From the NCBI RefSeq assembly GCF_009760925.1, contig NZ_VRLV01000002.1, positions 1 to 64,000 of the forward strand: a DNA stretch of 64,000 nt. The letters run 5' to 3'. The DNA is from Nonomuraea typhae. Its GTDB lineage: Bacteria > Actinomycetota > Actinomycetes > Streptosporangiales > Streptosporangiaceae. A program made the translations under genes and the position numbers. Every line of letters begins with the position of its first letter. Position 1 is the first letter of the stretch. The notes under the pieces were generated by a model, which saw nothing but the letters and a program-made list of their open reading frames with translations, did no database searches and had not been told where the DNA came from. Below, one piece after another: positions 33,080-41,916 of the stretch.

Positions 33080-34206
33080 CCGCCGGAGATGTCGGATTCG
33101 GCGTCGTCGGGCACGTCGCAGTCCCACGGGTCGTCCAGCCAGCCGTCCGGCAGGTGCACCCGCTGCCGCTCGCCCGACTTGCCGCGCGGGGTGTCGGTGT
33201 TGGGCGGCCACGGCTGGTCGCGCTCCAGCCGGGCCGCGGCCGCGCGCAGCTGCTCCAGCGACTCGGCCGTGGTCAGCGCCCTGCGCAGCTCGGCGCCGAC
33301 GGTGAACCCCTTGAGGTACCAGCTGACGTGCTTGCGGAAGTCGGCCACCGCGTACCGCTCGGTGTCGAAGCAGGCGGCCAGCCCTTCGGCGTGCCGTACC
33401 ATCACCTCGGCCACCTCGCCCAGCGAGGGCCGGCAGCGGGCGGGATCGCCGTTGAAGGCGTTCTCCAGATCGCGGAACAACCACGGCCTGCCGAGGCAGC
33501 CGCGCCCGACGACCACGCCGTCGCAGCCGGTCTCGGCGATCATGCGCAGCGCGTCGTCCGCGCTCCAGATGTCGCCGTTGCCGAGCACCGGGATCTCCGG
33601 CACCGCCTCCTTGAGCCGCTTGATCGCCGCCCAGTCGGCCGTGCCGCCGTAGTGCTGCCTGGCGGTGCGCGCGTGCAGCGCGATCGCGGCCACGCCCTCC
33701 TCGACCGCGATGCGCCCGGCCTCGAGGTAGGTGAGGTGCTCGTCGTCGATGCCCTTGCGCATCTTCATGGTCACGGGCAGCGACCCGGCGTTGCGCACGG
33801 CCTCACGCAGGATCCGCCGCAGCAGGTTGCGCTTGTACGGCAGGGCGGAGCCGCCCCCGCGCCGGGTCACCTTGGGCACCGGGCAGCCGAAGTTGAGGTC
33901 GACGTGGTCGGCCAGATCCTCGGCGGCGATCATCTTGACCGCGCGGCCGACGGTCTCCGGGTCGACGCCGTAGAGCTGGATGCTGCGCGGCTTCTCCGCA
34001 TCGGCGAACCTGATCATCCTGAGCGTCTTGGGGTTGCGCTCGACCAGCGCCCGCGTGGTGATCATCTCGCACACGAACAACCCGGCGCCCTGCTCACGGC
34101 AGAGCACGCGGAACGGCGCGTTGGTGATCCCCGCCATCGGCGCCAGCACGACCGGCGGCCACACCCCTATCGGCCCAATCTTCACCCGTTCAGTTGTAGC
34201 CCACAT
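33076..34206 (-). CDS. dus: tRNA-dihydrouridine synthase (DusB-like)
   Basis: A 376-residue flavoenzyme that reduces uridine to dihydrouridine in tRNA D-loops. Motifs: VVLAPMAGITNAPFRVLCRE (FMN-binding start), SIQLYGVDPETVGRA, DLNFGCPVPKVTRRGGGSAL with the catalytic Cys, VTMKMRKGI, ALHARTARQHYGGTADW, VLGNGDIWSADDALRM and VVVGRGCLGRPWLF. The last 60 residues are a tail typical of actinobacterial DusB. ATG 34206 is preferred over a TTG at 34215, though its GAGG is close. The stop overlaps the convergent PhyH stop. Confidence 0.94.
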   Translation of the reverse strand: MWATTERVKIGPIGVWPPVVLAPMAGITNAPFRVLCREQGAGLFVCEMITTRALVERNPKTLRMIRFADAEKPRSIQLYGVDPETVGRAVKMIAAEDLADHVDLNFGCPVPKVTRRGGGSALPYKRNLLRRILREAVRNAGSLPVTMKMRKGIDDEHLTYLEAGRIAVEEGVAAIALHARTARQHYGGTADWAAIKRLKEAVPEIPVLGNGDIWSADDALRMIAETGCDGVVVGRGCLGRPWLFRDLENAFNGDPARCRPSLGEVAEVMVRHAEGLAACFDTERYAVADFRKHVSWYLKGFTVGAELRRALTTAESLEQLRAAAARLERDQPWPPNTDTPRGKSGERQRVHLPDGWLDDPWDCDVPDDAESDISGG

Positions 34207-34224
34207 CCGCCTCAACGGTGAAAC

Positions 34225-35028
34225 TCACCGCCTGGCCAGCACCATCGGCACCCCGGTGCGCGGGTGCGGCAGCACCTCCACCGGATGCCGGTACACCTCG
34301 CCGAGCAGTTCTTCTCGCAGCACCTCCGCGGGCCGGCCGCACGCCCGCACCACTCCGCCGGACAGCACGGCCACCCGGTCGGCGCAGGCCGCGGCCAGGG
34401 CGAGGTCGTGCAGGACGACCACGACGGCGTCCCCCGCACCGGCCCGTCCCCTGGCCAGGCCGAGCACCGCCTCCTGGTGGCGGATGTCCAGTGCCGCGGT
34501 CGGCTCGTCGAGCAGGACCATCGGCGTGCGCTGGGCGAGCACTCTGGCCAGTCCCGCCCGTGCCCGTTCGCCGCCCGACAGCTCCTGGAAGGGCCGGTGC
34601 CGCAGGCCGGCGGTCTCGGTCCGCTCCAGCTCTGCCGCGACCACCGCGTCGTCGTCCTGCTCGGCCGCGGTGCGCGCCCAGGGCGCCCGGCCCATGGCCA
34701 CGACCTCCCGGACGCTGAAGGGGAAGGCGAGGGTGAGCTGCTGCGGCAGCACCGCCCGCCGCAGCGCCAGTTCCCGCGCGCTCCAGTCGCCGATGGGCCG
34801 CCCGTCCAGGTGTACGGCTCCCGCGTGGGGCCGGGCATCGCCCGCCAGCAGGGACAGCAGCGTGGACTTGCCGGAGCCGTTGGGCCCGACGAGGGCCAGC
34901 ACCTCTCCGGTGACGACGCTCAGCGTGACGCCGCGCAGCACCTCGGCCCCGCCGTACCCGAAGCACACCTCGTCAGCCGCGGCGTAGACCGTGCCGGCGG
35001 GTGGCCGGGCGGGGATGCGTGGCCTCAT
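34225..35028 (-). CDS. Haem/iron-siderophore ABC transporter ATP-binding protein
   Basis: A 267-residue ATPase of the HmuV/FecE type. Walker A GPNGSGKS at 48-55, signature LSGGE at 150-154, Walker B VLLDEP at 171-176, H-loop VVLHDLALA. It should power import of haem or an Fe(III)-siderophore. No permease or binding protein is next to it, so the partners are elsewhere or it serves another iron system. An iron box sits 22 bp upstream of its ATG at 35028, so it should be repressed by DmdR/IdeR when iron is plentiful. Confidence 0.9.
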   Translation of the reverse strand: MRPRIPARPPAGTVYAAADEVCFGYGGAEVLRGVTLSVVTGEVLALVGPNGSGKSTLLSLLAGDARPHAGAVHLDGRPIGDWSARELALRRAVLPQQLTLAFPFSVREVVAMGRAPWARTAAEQDDDAVVAAELERTETAGLRHRPFQELSGGERARAGLARVLAQRTPMVLLDEPTAALDIRHQEAVLGLARGRAGAGDAVVVVLHDLALAAACADRVAVLSGGVVRACGRPAEVLREELLGEVYRHPVEVLPHPRTGVPMVLARR

Positions 35029-35050
35029 GCTCTTCCTCCAACCAGAGTGT

Positions 35051-35069
35051 TTAGGTTAGCCTCACCTAA
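35051..35069. promoter_or_regulatory. Iron box (DmdR/IdeR operator) between divergent genes
   Basis: TTAGGTTAGCCTCACCTAA matches the actinobacterial iron-box consensus TTAGGTTAGSCTAACCTAA except for one base. It lies between the ABC ATPase gene (start 35028) and the divergent gene at 35143, so iron could control both. Confidence 0.9.
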
Positions 35070-35142
35070 TATCACCACATATGTGGATGCGATAGGTTTT
35101 AGCGGTTTTGCAATGCTTGATGGGCTAAGGAGCACTTTCACC

Positions 35143-35538
35143 ATGGGCAAGCTTGTCGACCTCGGCCAGTGGCCTCTGGTCACCGCCTCCCAGAACGGGC
35201 GCCTCACCGTCGAGGAGGCCCACGAGCTGAACGCCGGCATGGTCGAGGTGCTGGCCCGGGCGCGGGCCGCGAACCAGCGCTTCGCCGTCGTCGTGGACCA
35301 GAGCCGGCGCGAGGCCCCCGAGAAGGGCGCGCTGGAGATCGTGCACGCGTTCTGGGCCGAGCGCGAGGCCGAGATCGCCGCGTGGTGCGTCGGCTACGCC
35401 AGCGTGGTGGGCACCCCGGCGCTGGCCGACCTCGTGGAGAACCCCGGCCCCGGCGGGCTGACCGTCCTCGGCACCGTAGACCCCGACGCCGCCCTGCTGT
35501 GGGCGAAGGACCGGCTGGCGATCATCGAGGCGGGCTGA
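35143..35538 (+). CDS. Uncharacterised small protein divergent from iron ABC ATPase
   Basis: A 131-residue soluble protein that I do not recognise. It has a beta-alpha pattern: LVDLGQWPLVTASQNG, a helix (TVEEAHELNAGMVEVLARARA), strand FAVVVDQS, helices around EIVHAFWAEREAEIAAWCVGYA and a second strand GLTVLGTVD. The layout is faintly like STAS/SEC14-type domains (weak). ATG 35143 has AAGGAGC 9 bases upstream. The iron box at 35051 suggests induction under iron limitation together with the ATPase. Its 3' end overlaps the convergent lipoprotein gene by 17 bp. Confidence 0.7.
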   Translation: MGKLVDLGQWPLVTASQNGRLTVEEAHELNAGMVEVLARARAANQRFAVVVDQSRREAPEKGALEIVHAFWAEREAEIAAWCVGYASVVGTPALADLVENPGPGGLTVLGTVDPDAALLWAKDRLAIIEAG

Positions 35539-36259
35539 CCCGCCTGACGGGATGGACCCCGGCGTCCATCACCGGGCGCCCGCCCAGCGGCGCGGCCAGT
35601 TCGACGGTGAACGGCGTCGGCGGGTTGGCCTGGCAGGTCATCGCCTGCCCCGACCTGGGCGCCACGCCGATCACCACCCGCACCTCCCGTTCGTCCTCCT
35701 CCAGCGTCACGACCCGGATCCGGCCGGTCGCGGCGGCGCCGCCCGCGCAGGCCAGCTCGTTGACCAGGAGCTCGACGGTCCTCCCCGACACCTTTCCCAG
35801 GGCCAGGGTGGCCTTGCCCAGGCCGTCCAGTTCGCGGCGCAGGTCGCAGCCGCCGGACGAGCGCAGGTGCCAGCCCGGCCGGCCGTCCGGGCCCGGCGGT
35901 CCGAACCGCTCGATGAGCAGGTAGCGGTAGGGGGCGGGGTGCGCGTACCGCGCGTCCGGATCCCGTCCGGCGATCAGCGCCACGCGCTCCGGCCCCTCCT
36001 CGACGATGCGCCACCGCTCCAGATCGCGCGGGCGGCGGACCTCCTCGCCCTTCAGCGCCGCGAGCCCGTCGGGCCCCAGCTCCGTCGCGGGCCGGCCCGC
36101 GGTGAGGGCGTCCAGCGGCACCGGGCGGTCATGGCAGGCGTAGACCGCGCCGCCACCGGGACCGGGCGGCGCGGTGGCTCCCGGGGCGGCCGGCGCCGCG
36201 CAGGCGGTCAGCGACGCCGCGATCAGCGCCAGGGCCGCCGTCTTCGTGTACTGTCCCAT
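35522..36259 (-). CDS. Hypothetical lipoprotein
   Basis: A 245-residue exported protein. ATG 36259 has GAGGAGG just upstream and opens a lipoprotein signal (TKTAALALIAASLTAC, Cys20), followed by an Ala/Pro/Gly linker. The mature part has cysteines (near AVYACHDRPV, SSGGCDLRREL, ELACAGG, MTCQANPP) that could form two disulphides, and no catalytic motif that I recognise. It probably sits on the outer membrane face. Longer in-frame starts upstream lack a ribosome binding site and would bury the signal peptide. Confidence 0.7.
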   Translation of the reverse strand: MGQYTKTAALALIAASLTACAAPAAPGATAPPGPGGGAVYACHDRPVPLDALTAGRPATELGPDGLAALKGEEVRRPRDLERWRIVEEGPERVALIAGRDPDARYAHPAPYRYLLIERFGPPGPDGRPGWHLRSSGGCDLRRELDGLGKATLALGKVSGRTVELLVNELACAGGAAATGRIRVVTLEEDEREVRVVIGVAPRSGQAMTCQANPPTPFTVELAAPLGGRPVMDAGVHPVRRVSPPR

Positions 36260-36363
36260 GTCCCTCCTCGCGAGCGCCTCATCGACAACGACGGTCCCGG
36301 CGCGGGCGGGGTTCACGCGATGCGGCCGATAGGCTGTGATCCGGGAAGCATGGGAGGCGACGG

Positions 36364-36999
36364 ATGCTGCTGCGACTACGACTCGTGCTGCCCGACCGGC
36401 CGGGATCCCTGAGCCAGGTGACGCAGGTGCTGGGCGCGAGCGGCGCCGACATCACGCAGCTGACCGTGCTGGAGCGCGGCGGCGGGCTCGCGGTGGACGA
36501 CATCACGGTGTTCTGCCCGGACGGCACCCCCAAGGAGACCCTGGCCAAGGGCCTGTCGAGCGTGCCCGGCGTGCGCGTCGATGGCGTCTGGGCCACGCGC
36601 GAGGCGCCGGGCACCTATCCCGAGCTGGAGATCCTGAAGTACATCACCACCGCCGGCGAGCGGGCGCTGACCACGCTCATCGACTCGCTGCCGGTGTTGT
36701 TCAGCGCCGACTGGGCCGCGGCGGCCGGCGCCGGCACGACGGTGTACGCGAGCTGGCGGGCGCCCCAGGACATCGTGTTCCCGGCCGAGACCCCGCCCCG
36801 GCCGGTCGCGGCCACGCTGGAGTCCGGCCTGCACGTGATCCACGCGCCGCTGCCGCCGCTGGCGCTGACGTTGATGCTGGCCAGAGGCGACGGCCCCGCC
36901 TTCCACCGGATCGAGGTGCACCGCCTGACCCGCATCCTGGAGATCTTCCTCGGCCTGCCCGCGACGGAACGCAGCGTGGCCCGCCAGCTGCGCAAGTGA
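36364..36999 (+). CDS. ACT-domain protein
   Basis: A 211-residue protein. Residues 1-75 are an ACT domain (LRLVLPDRPGSLSQVTQVLGASGADITQLTVLERG), a small-molecule, often amino-acid, sensing fold. Residues 90-205 are an unnamed alpha/beta domain, perhaps GAF-like, with no enzyme motif. Similar ACT-domain proteins in actinobacteria are annotated as amino-acid-binding. The gene sits 56 bp before a tRNA cluster. Function unknown beyond likely ligand sensing. Confidence 0.8.
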   Translation: MLLRLRLVLPDRPGSLSQVTQVLGASGADITQLTVLERGGGLAVDDITVFCPDGTPKETLAKGLSSVPGVRVDGVWATREAPGTYPELEILKYITTAGERALTTLIDSLPVLFSADWAAAAGAGTTVYASWRAPQDIVFPAETPPRPVAATLESGLHVIHAPLPPLALTLMLARGDGPAFHRIEVHRLTRILEIFLGLPATERSVARQLRK

Positions 37000-37055
37000 G
37001 CAACCACTCGAAAAACCCGCTAGAGTTGCTGTGTCGCCGCACACAAGCGGCGCAC

Positions 37056-37127
37056 GCGGAAGTGGCTCAGTGGTAGAGCATCACCTTGCCAAGGTGAGGG
37101 TCGCGGGTTCGAATCCCGTCTTCCGCT
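37056..37127 (+). tRNA. tRNA-Gly (GCC)
   Basis: Acceptor stem GCGGAAG/CTTCCGC, D arm GCTCAGTGGTAGAGC, anticodon arm CACCTTGCCAAGGTG with GCC at 37088-37090, T arm CGGGTTCGAATCCCG. First of three tRNAs in a row. Confidence 0.95.
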
Positions 37128-37157
37128 CGGAGAGGCCGCTTCGTTGGGGCCTCGCTC

Positions 37158-37228
37158 GGTGGAGTGGCCGAGAGGCGAGGCAGCGGCCTGCAAAGCCGTC
37201 CACACGGGTTCAAATCCCGTCTCCACCT
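37158..37228 (+). tRNA. tRNA-Cys (GCA)
   Basis: Acceptor stem GGTGGAG/CTCCACC, anticodon arm CGGCCTGCAAAGCCG with GCA at 37190-37192, T arm CGGGTTCAAATCCCG. Confidence 0.95.
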
Positions 37229-37242
37229 CTAACGGCATACGC

Positions 37243-37317
37243 GGACGATTAGCTCAGCGGGAGAGCGCTTCCCTGACACGGAAGAGGTCACTGGTTCAAT
37301 CCCAGTATCGTCCACCA
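37243..37317 (+). tRNA. tRNA-Val (GAC), CCA encoded
   Basis: Acceptor stem GGACGAT/ATCGTCC, D arm GCTCAGCGGGAGAGC, anticodon GAC at 37275-37277, T arm CTGGTTCAATCCCAG. CCA follows the discriminator base in the DNA, which it does not for the Gly and Cys genes. Confidence 0.95.
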
Positions 37318-37323
37318 GCAAGC

Positions 37324-37352
37324 AGCCCCAGGCCGCCGGTCGGCCTGGGGCT
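37324..37352. terminator. Terminator of tRNA cluster
   Basis: A 12-bp perfect stem (AGCCCCAGGCCG with CGGCCTGGGGCT) and a 5-base loop, 6 bases after the tRNA-Val CCA and 15 before the end of the opposing peptidase gene. It may act on both strands. Confidence 0.8.
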
Positions 37353-37367
37353 GTGCCGTACCCGGGG

Positions 37368-38930
<1,563 letters not shown>

Positions 38931-38935
38931 TCATT

Positions 38936-39024
38936 TCCCTAGGAAGACACCAAACCCCTTGGGGGCGTCTTTCTCCCCTGGGAGGGGGCGAAGCCCTTGG
39001 GAAAGCCGGTAGCCCCTAGGGCCA
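38936..39024. other. Cluster of short CCCT/AGGG hairpins upstream of peroxidase
   Basis: Four small self-complementary motifs (AACCCCTTGGGGG, CCCCTGGGAGGGG, CCCTTGGG, CCCCTAGGG) lie within about 80 bp between the M28 peptidase and peroxidase genes. They could be folded leader RNA or protein sites. Nothing stronger can be said. Confidence 0.35.
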
Positions 39025-39102
39025 TTGCGCCCGGTTCGGGCCAAGCACACAGTCCGACCAGCGAGCTTCCCGCCGAACCCCCCATGCACGAGGAGGAAGC
39101 TG

Positions 39103-40644
39103 ATGCGCCGAGAACGGGAAACCACCGACAACCCCCTGACCTCTTCGTTCACAAGACGAGCCTTCATCGGCGGAGTCGGGGCCGGCGCGGCCATCGTCGC
39201 GCTCGACCTCGACGCCGCCTTCGCCGCCTCGGCCCGCGCCGAGGCGGAAGGCACCCTGGTCAACAACTTCGGCCGCGTGTTCAACCTGCCCGCGTTCGCC
39301 TCGGCGACGGCCCAGACCAGGGCCGCGTTAACCGAGATGGGCAAGCTTGGCGGCATCATGGACGCCAAGGACCCGCTCCACGAAGGCCCGATCCGGCTGA
39401 TCACCAACCCGGAGCTCAGCCCGGGCAACCGCGACAACCCCTTCAACACCGCGGGGACGACCTTCCTCGGTCAGTTCCTCGACCACGACATGACCTTCGA
39501 CAACCGCTCGCCCCTGGGCGTGCCGACCCGGCCGGAGATCTCCCCCAACGAGCGCACACCGGTCTTCGACCTGGACACGGTGTACGGCGGCGGCCCCACC
39601 GGCAGCCCGCAGCTCTACAACGCCGACCGGATCACGATGCGGGTCGAGAGCGGCGGCCAGTTCGAGGACCTGCCGCGCAACGCCAACGGCAGCGCGATCA
39701 TCGGCGACGACCGCAACGACGAGAACATGATGATCTCCGGGCTTCATGTGGCCTTCCTGCTCTTCCACAACCGGGTCGTCGCACGGCTGCGCGAGCAGGG
39801 CACCCCGCCCAGCCAGCTGTTCGCCACGGCCCGCCGTACGGTGACCTGGCACTATCAGTGGATCATCCTGAACGAGTTCCTGCCACAGATCATCGGCCGG
39901 CCGCTCGTCGACCACATCCTCGCCTTCGGCCGCCAGTTCTACCGGCCGGCGGGGGCGCCGTTCATCCCGGTGGAGTTCCAGATCGCCTACCGCTTCGGCC
40001 ACAGCATGATCCGGCCGTCGTATCGGGCGAACCTGGCCGGCGACAACGGCCAGCCGTTCTTCGGCTTCATCTTCGACCCGGTGGCCGAGGGCCAGGCCGA
40101 CCCCGTCGACCTGCGCGGCGGCCGGCGGGCGCCGCGGCGCTTCATCGGCTGGCAGACGTTCTTCAACTTCAACGACGGCCAGCTGAGGCCGAACAAGCGC
40201 ATGGACACCACGCTCTCCACGCCGCTGTTCCAGCTCCCCCTCTCCACGATCCCGAGCAACGACCCGCCGATCTCGCTGGCCACGCGCAACCTGCTGCGCC
40301 ACCTGACCTGGTCGCTGCCCTCGGGCCAGCGCCTGGCCACCGCGATGGGCATCCCGCAGGTGGAGACCACCGAGCTGGAGCCCTTCGGCTTCGCCACCAA
40401 CGCGCCGCTCTGGTACTACGTCCTCAAGGAAGGCAAGGATTTGGGCGACGGGGTCCAGCTGGTCGGGGTCGGGGCGCGGCTGATCGGCGAGGTCTTCATC
40501 GGGCTCCTGCAGAAGGATCCGAACTCCTACCTCACGGTCAATCCGAGCTGGGTGCCAACTCTGCCCAGCCGGTCCGCGGGCACCTTCACCATGGTTGACC
40601 TGCTGCGCTTCGCGCAAGTGGACCCGGCCAGCCGCGGACAGTGA
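39103..40644 (+). CDS. Tat-exported animal-type haem peroxidase
   Basis: A 513-residue enzyme of the peroxidase-cyclooxygenase superfamily (peroxinectin-like). ATG 39103 follows AGGAGGAAGCTG. A Tat signal (SFTRRAFIGG, twin Arg at 18-19) means it folds with haem before export. The distal block GQFLDHDMTFD gives the distal His (128) and the Ca/haem-linking Asp. The proximal His is in YRFGHSMIRPSYR. It would oxidise halides or phenols outside the cell using H2O2. Bacterial members are little studied. Haem ester links cannot be judged from sequence. Confidence 0.9.
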   Translation: MRRERETTDNPLTSSFTRRAFIGGVGAGAAIVALDLDAAFAASARAEAEGTLVNNFGRVFNLPAFASATAQTRAALTEMGKLGGIMDAKDPLHEGPIRLITNPELSPGNRDNPFNTAGTTFLGQFLDHDMTFDNRSPLGVPTRPEISPNERTPVFDLDTVYGGGPTGSPQLYNADRITMRVESGGQFEDLPRNANGSAIIGDDRNDENMMISGLHVAFLLFHNRVVARLREQGTPPSQLFATARRTVTWHYQWIILNEFLPQIIGRPLVDHILAFGRQFYRPAGAPFIPVEFQIAYRFGHSMIRPSYRANLAGDNGQPFFGFIFDPVAEGQADPVDLRGGRRAPRRFIGWQTFFNFNDGQLRPNKRMDTTLSTPLFQLPLSTIPSNDPPISLATRNLLRHLTWSLPSGQRLATAMGIPQVETTELEPFGFATNAPLWYYVLKEGKDLGDGVQLVGVGARLIGEVFIGLLQKDPNSYLTVNPSWVPTLPSRSAGTFTMVDLLRFAQVDPASRGQ

Positions 40645-40708
40645 CTTCTGACAACTCGGGTAAGGGCGGTTTACAGACAAGAAAGGTTGTTTTTTGTACA
40701 TTCGGTGT

Positions 40709-41824
40709 GTGGCCATACACGTGGCCGTGCACTCCGCCAACAGGCTGCAACGCGAAGCGCTCGCCACCGCCCTGACCGGACAGCCCGGCCTGAGCATGTC
40801 CGGACTCACCCAGTACCTCTCCGATCTCGAACGGCTGTGCCGGATCCGGCCAGTCGACGTCGCCGTCATCGACGTGGCCGGCGACTTCGAGGAGGTGATG
40901 GCCAAGCTCCCGGGATTACGCGGGCGTGGCCTCGTGCTCACCTACGCCAGCATGGACGTGCGTGACGTCGTGCGGGCGGTGAGCGCGGGCCTGGTGCTCG
41001 TGCCCTACTCCCGGGGGCTGGCCGCACTGCTCGAAGCCGTCGGCCGATGCCCGTTCGAGCCCCGCTCCCGCTCGATCCGCCCGGCCGTCCTGACGGACCG
41101 CGACCTGGAGATCCTCTCCCTGGCCGCCTCCGGGCACAGCGTGCAGGAGACCGCCCGCATGCTCGGCATCGCCCCCGCCACGGTCGAGAACCACATGCGC
41201 CGCATCTTCGCCAAGACCGAGGTGCACAACCGGGTCAACCTGGTCTCGCTGGCCGCCCGGCTCGGGCTGCTGTGGCGGGACGGCACGCAGCCGCGCCGGG
41301 TCCCGGTCGCCGCGGTCTTCGGCGGCCCCGGCAGTTGCCGCGACGCCGTCGTGGAGGTCCTCATCCGCCAGCGCATCCCCGTCTTCGTCGTCGGTGACCG
41401 CTGGACCCACGAGGACGACACGCTCATGGTCCGCCGCCCGCTCGTGGCGGTGATCATCGACGAGTCGGGGGCCTGGCACCACATGCAGTCGCTCGGCGCC
41501 CGGGTGGTCGTGGTCACCGAGACCGGGTTCGGTCAGGTGGTCAGCTCCCCCGAGCCCGACGCCGTGGTGCCCATCGGAGAGCTCGGCCGGGCCGTACACC
41601 CGGAAATGAGCAGGCGGGCGGCGGTGCGGTCGGCGATCACCGACCGCGAGTTGCAGATTTTGCGCTCCATCGCAACGGGACATTCTGTCCGGCAGACCGC
41701 CCAAGCTTTGGCGATTACCACGAAAACGGTGGAGAACATTCAGTCACGCCTGTTCAGCAAGCTAGATGTCCGAAATAGGGCCGAAGCACTGGCGGTGGGA
41801 TACGAGCTGGGACTGCTTTCCTGA
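40709..41824 (+). CDS. Regulator with two LuxR HTH domains (tandem REC-like/HTH)
   Basis: About 371 residues from GTG 40709. An in-frame TTG at 40694 and a GTG at 40724 are alternatives, and no Shine-Dalgarno is clear. The protein is a head-to-tail repeat: receiver-like fold (1-125), LuxR HTH (LTDRDLEILSLAASGHSVQETARMLGIAPATVENHMRRIF), a second receiver-like fold, second LuxR HTH (ITDRELQILRSIATGHSVRQTAQALAITTKTVENIQSRLF). The receiver parts lack the usual DD and Lys set, so phosphorylation is doubtful. It precedes the glycerol-type importer by 92 bp and is its likely regulator. Confidence 0.85.
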   Translation: MAIHVAVHSANRLQREALATALTGQPGLSMSGLTQYLSDLERLCRIRPVDVAVIDVAGDFEEVMAKLPGLRGRGLVLTYASMDVRDVVRAVSAGLVLVPYSRGLAALLEAVGRCPFEPRSRSIRPAVLTDRDLEILSLAASGHSVQETARMLGIAPATVENHMRRIFAKTEVHNRVNLVSLAARLGLLWRDGTQPRRVPVAAVFGGPGSCRDAVVEVLIRQRIPVFVVGDRWTHEDDTLMVRRPLVAVIIDESGAWHHMQSLGARVVVVTETGFGQVVSSPEPDAVVPIGELGRAVHPEMSRRAAVRSAITDRELQILRSIATGHSVRQTAQALAITTKTVENIQSRLFSKLDVRNRAEALAVGYELGLLS

Positions 41825-41916
41825 ACCACCTGGCTGTTTGCGCAGAGTTGATGGCGATGTTAGATGGAAGTGCTCGTTGGTTCAGGACAGCCCACTCGCC
41901 TACCGCCGGAGGAAAT

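Noticed and set aside
34264..35538. 424-codon + strand frame fusing an antisense of the ABC ATPase to the small iron-linked gene
   Set aside because: The first 290 codons are the complement of the ATPase gene and of the iron-box region. A good ribosome binding site and ATG at 35143 define the true gene.
37056..37317. tRNA cluster as an integration site for a mobile island
   Set aside because: No integrase, excisionase or repeated tRNA 3' end is seen on either side. Flanking genes look chromosomal.
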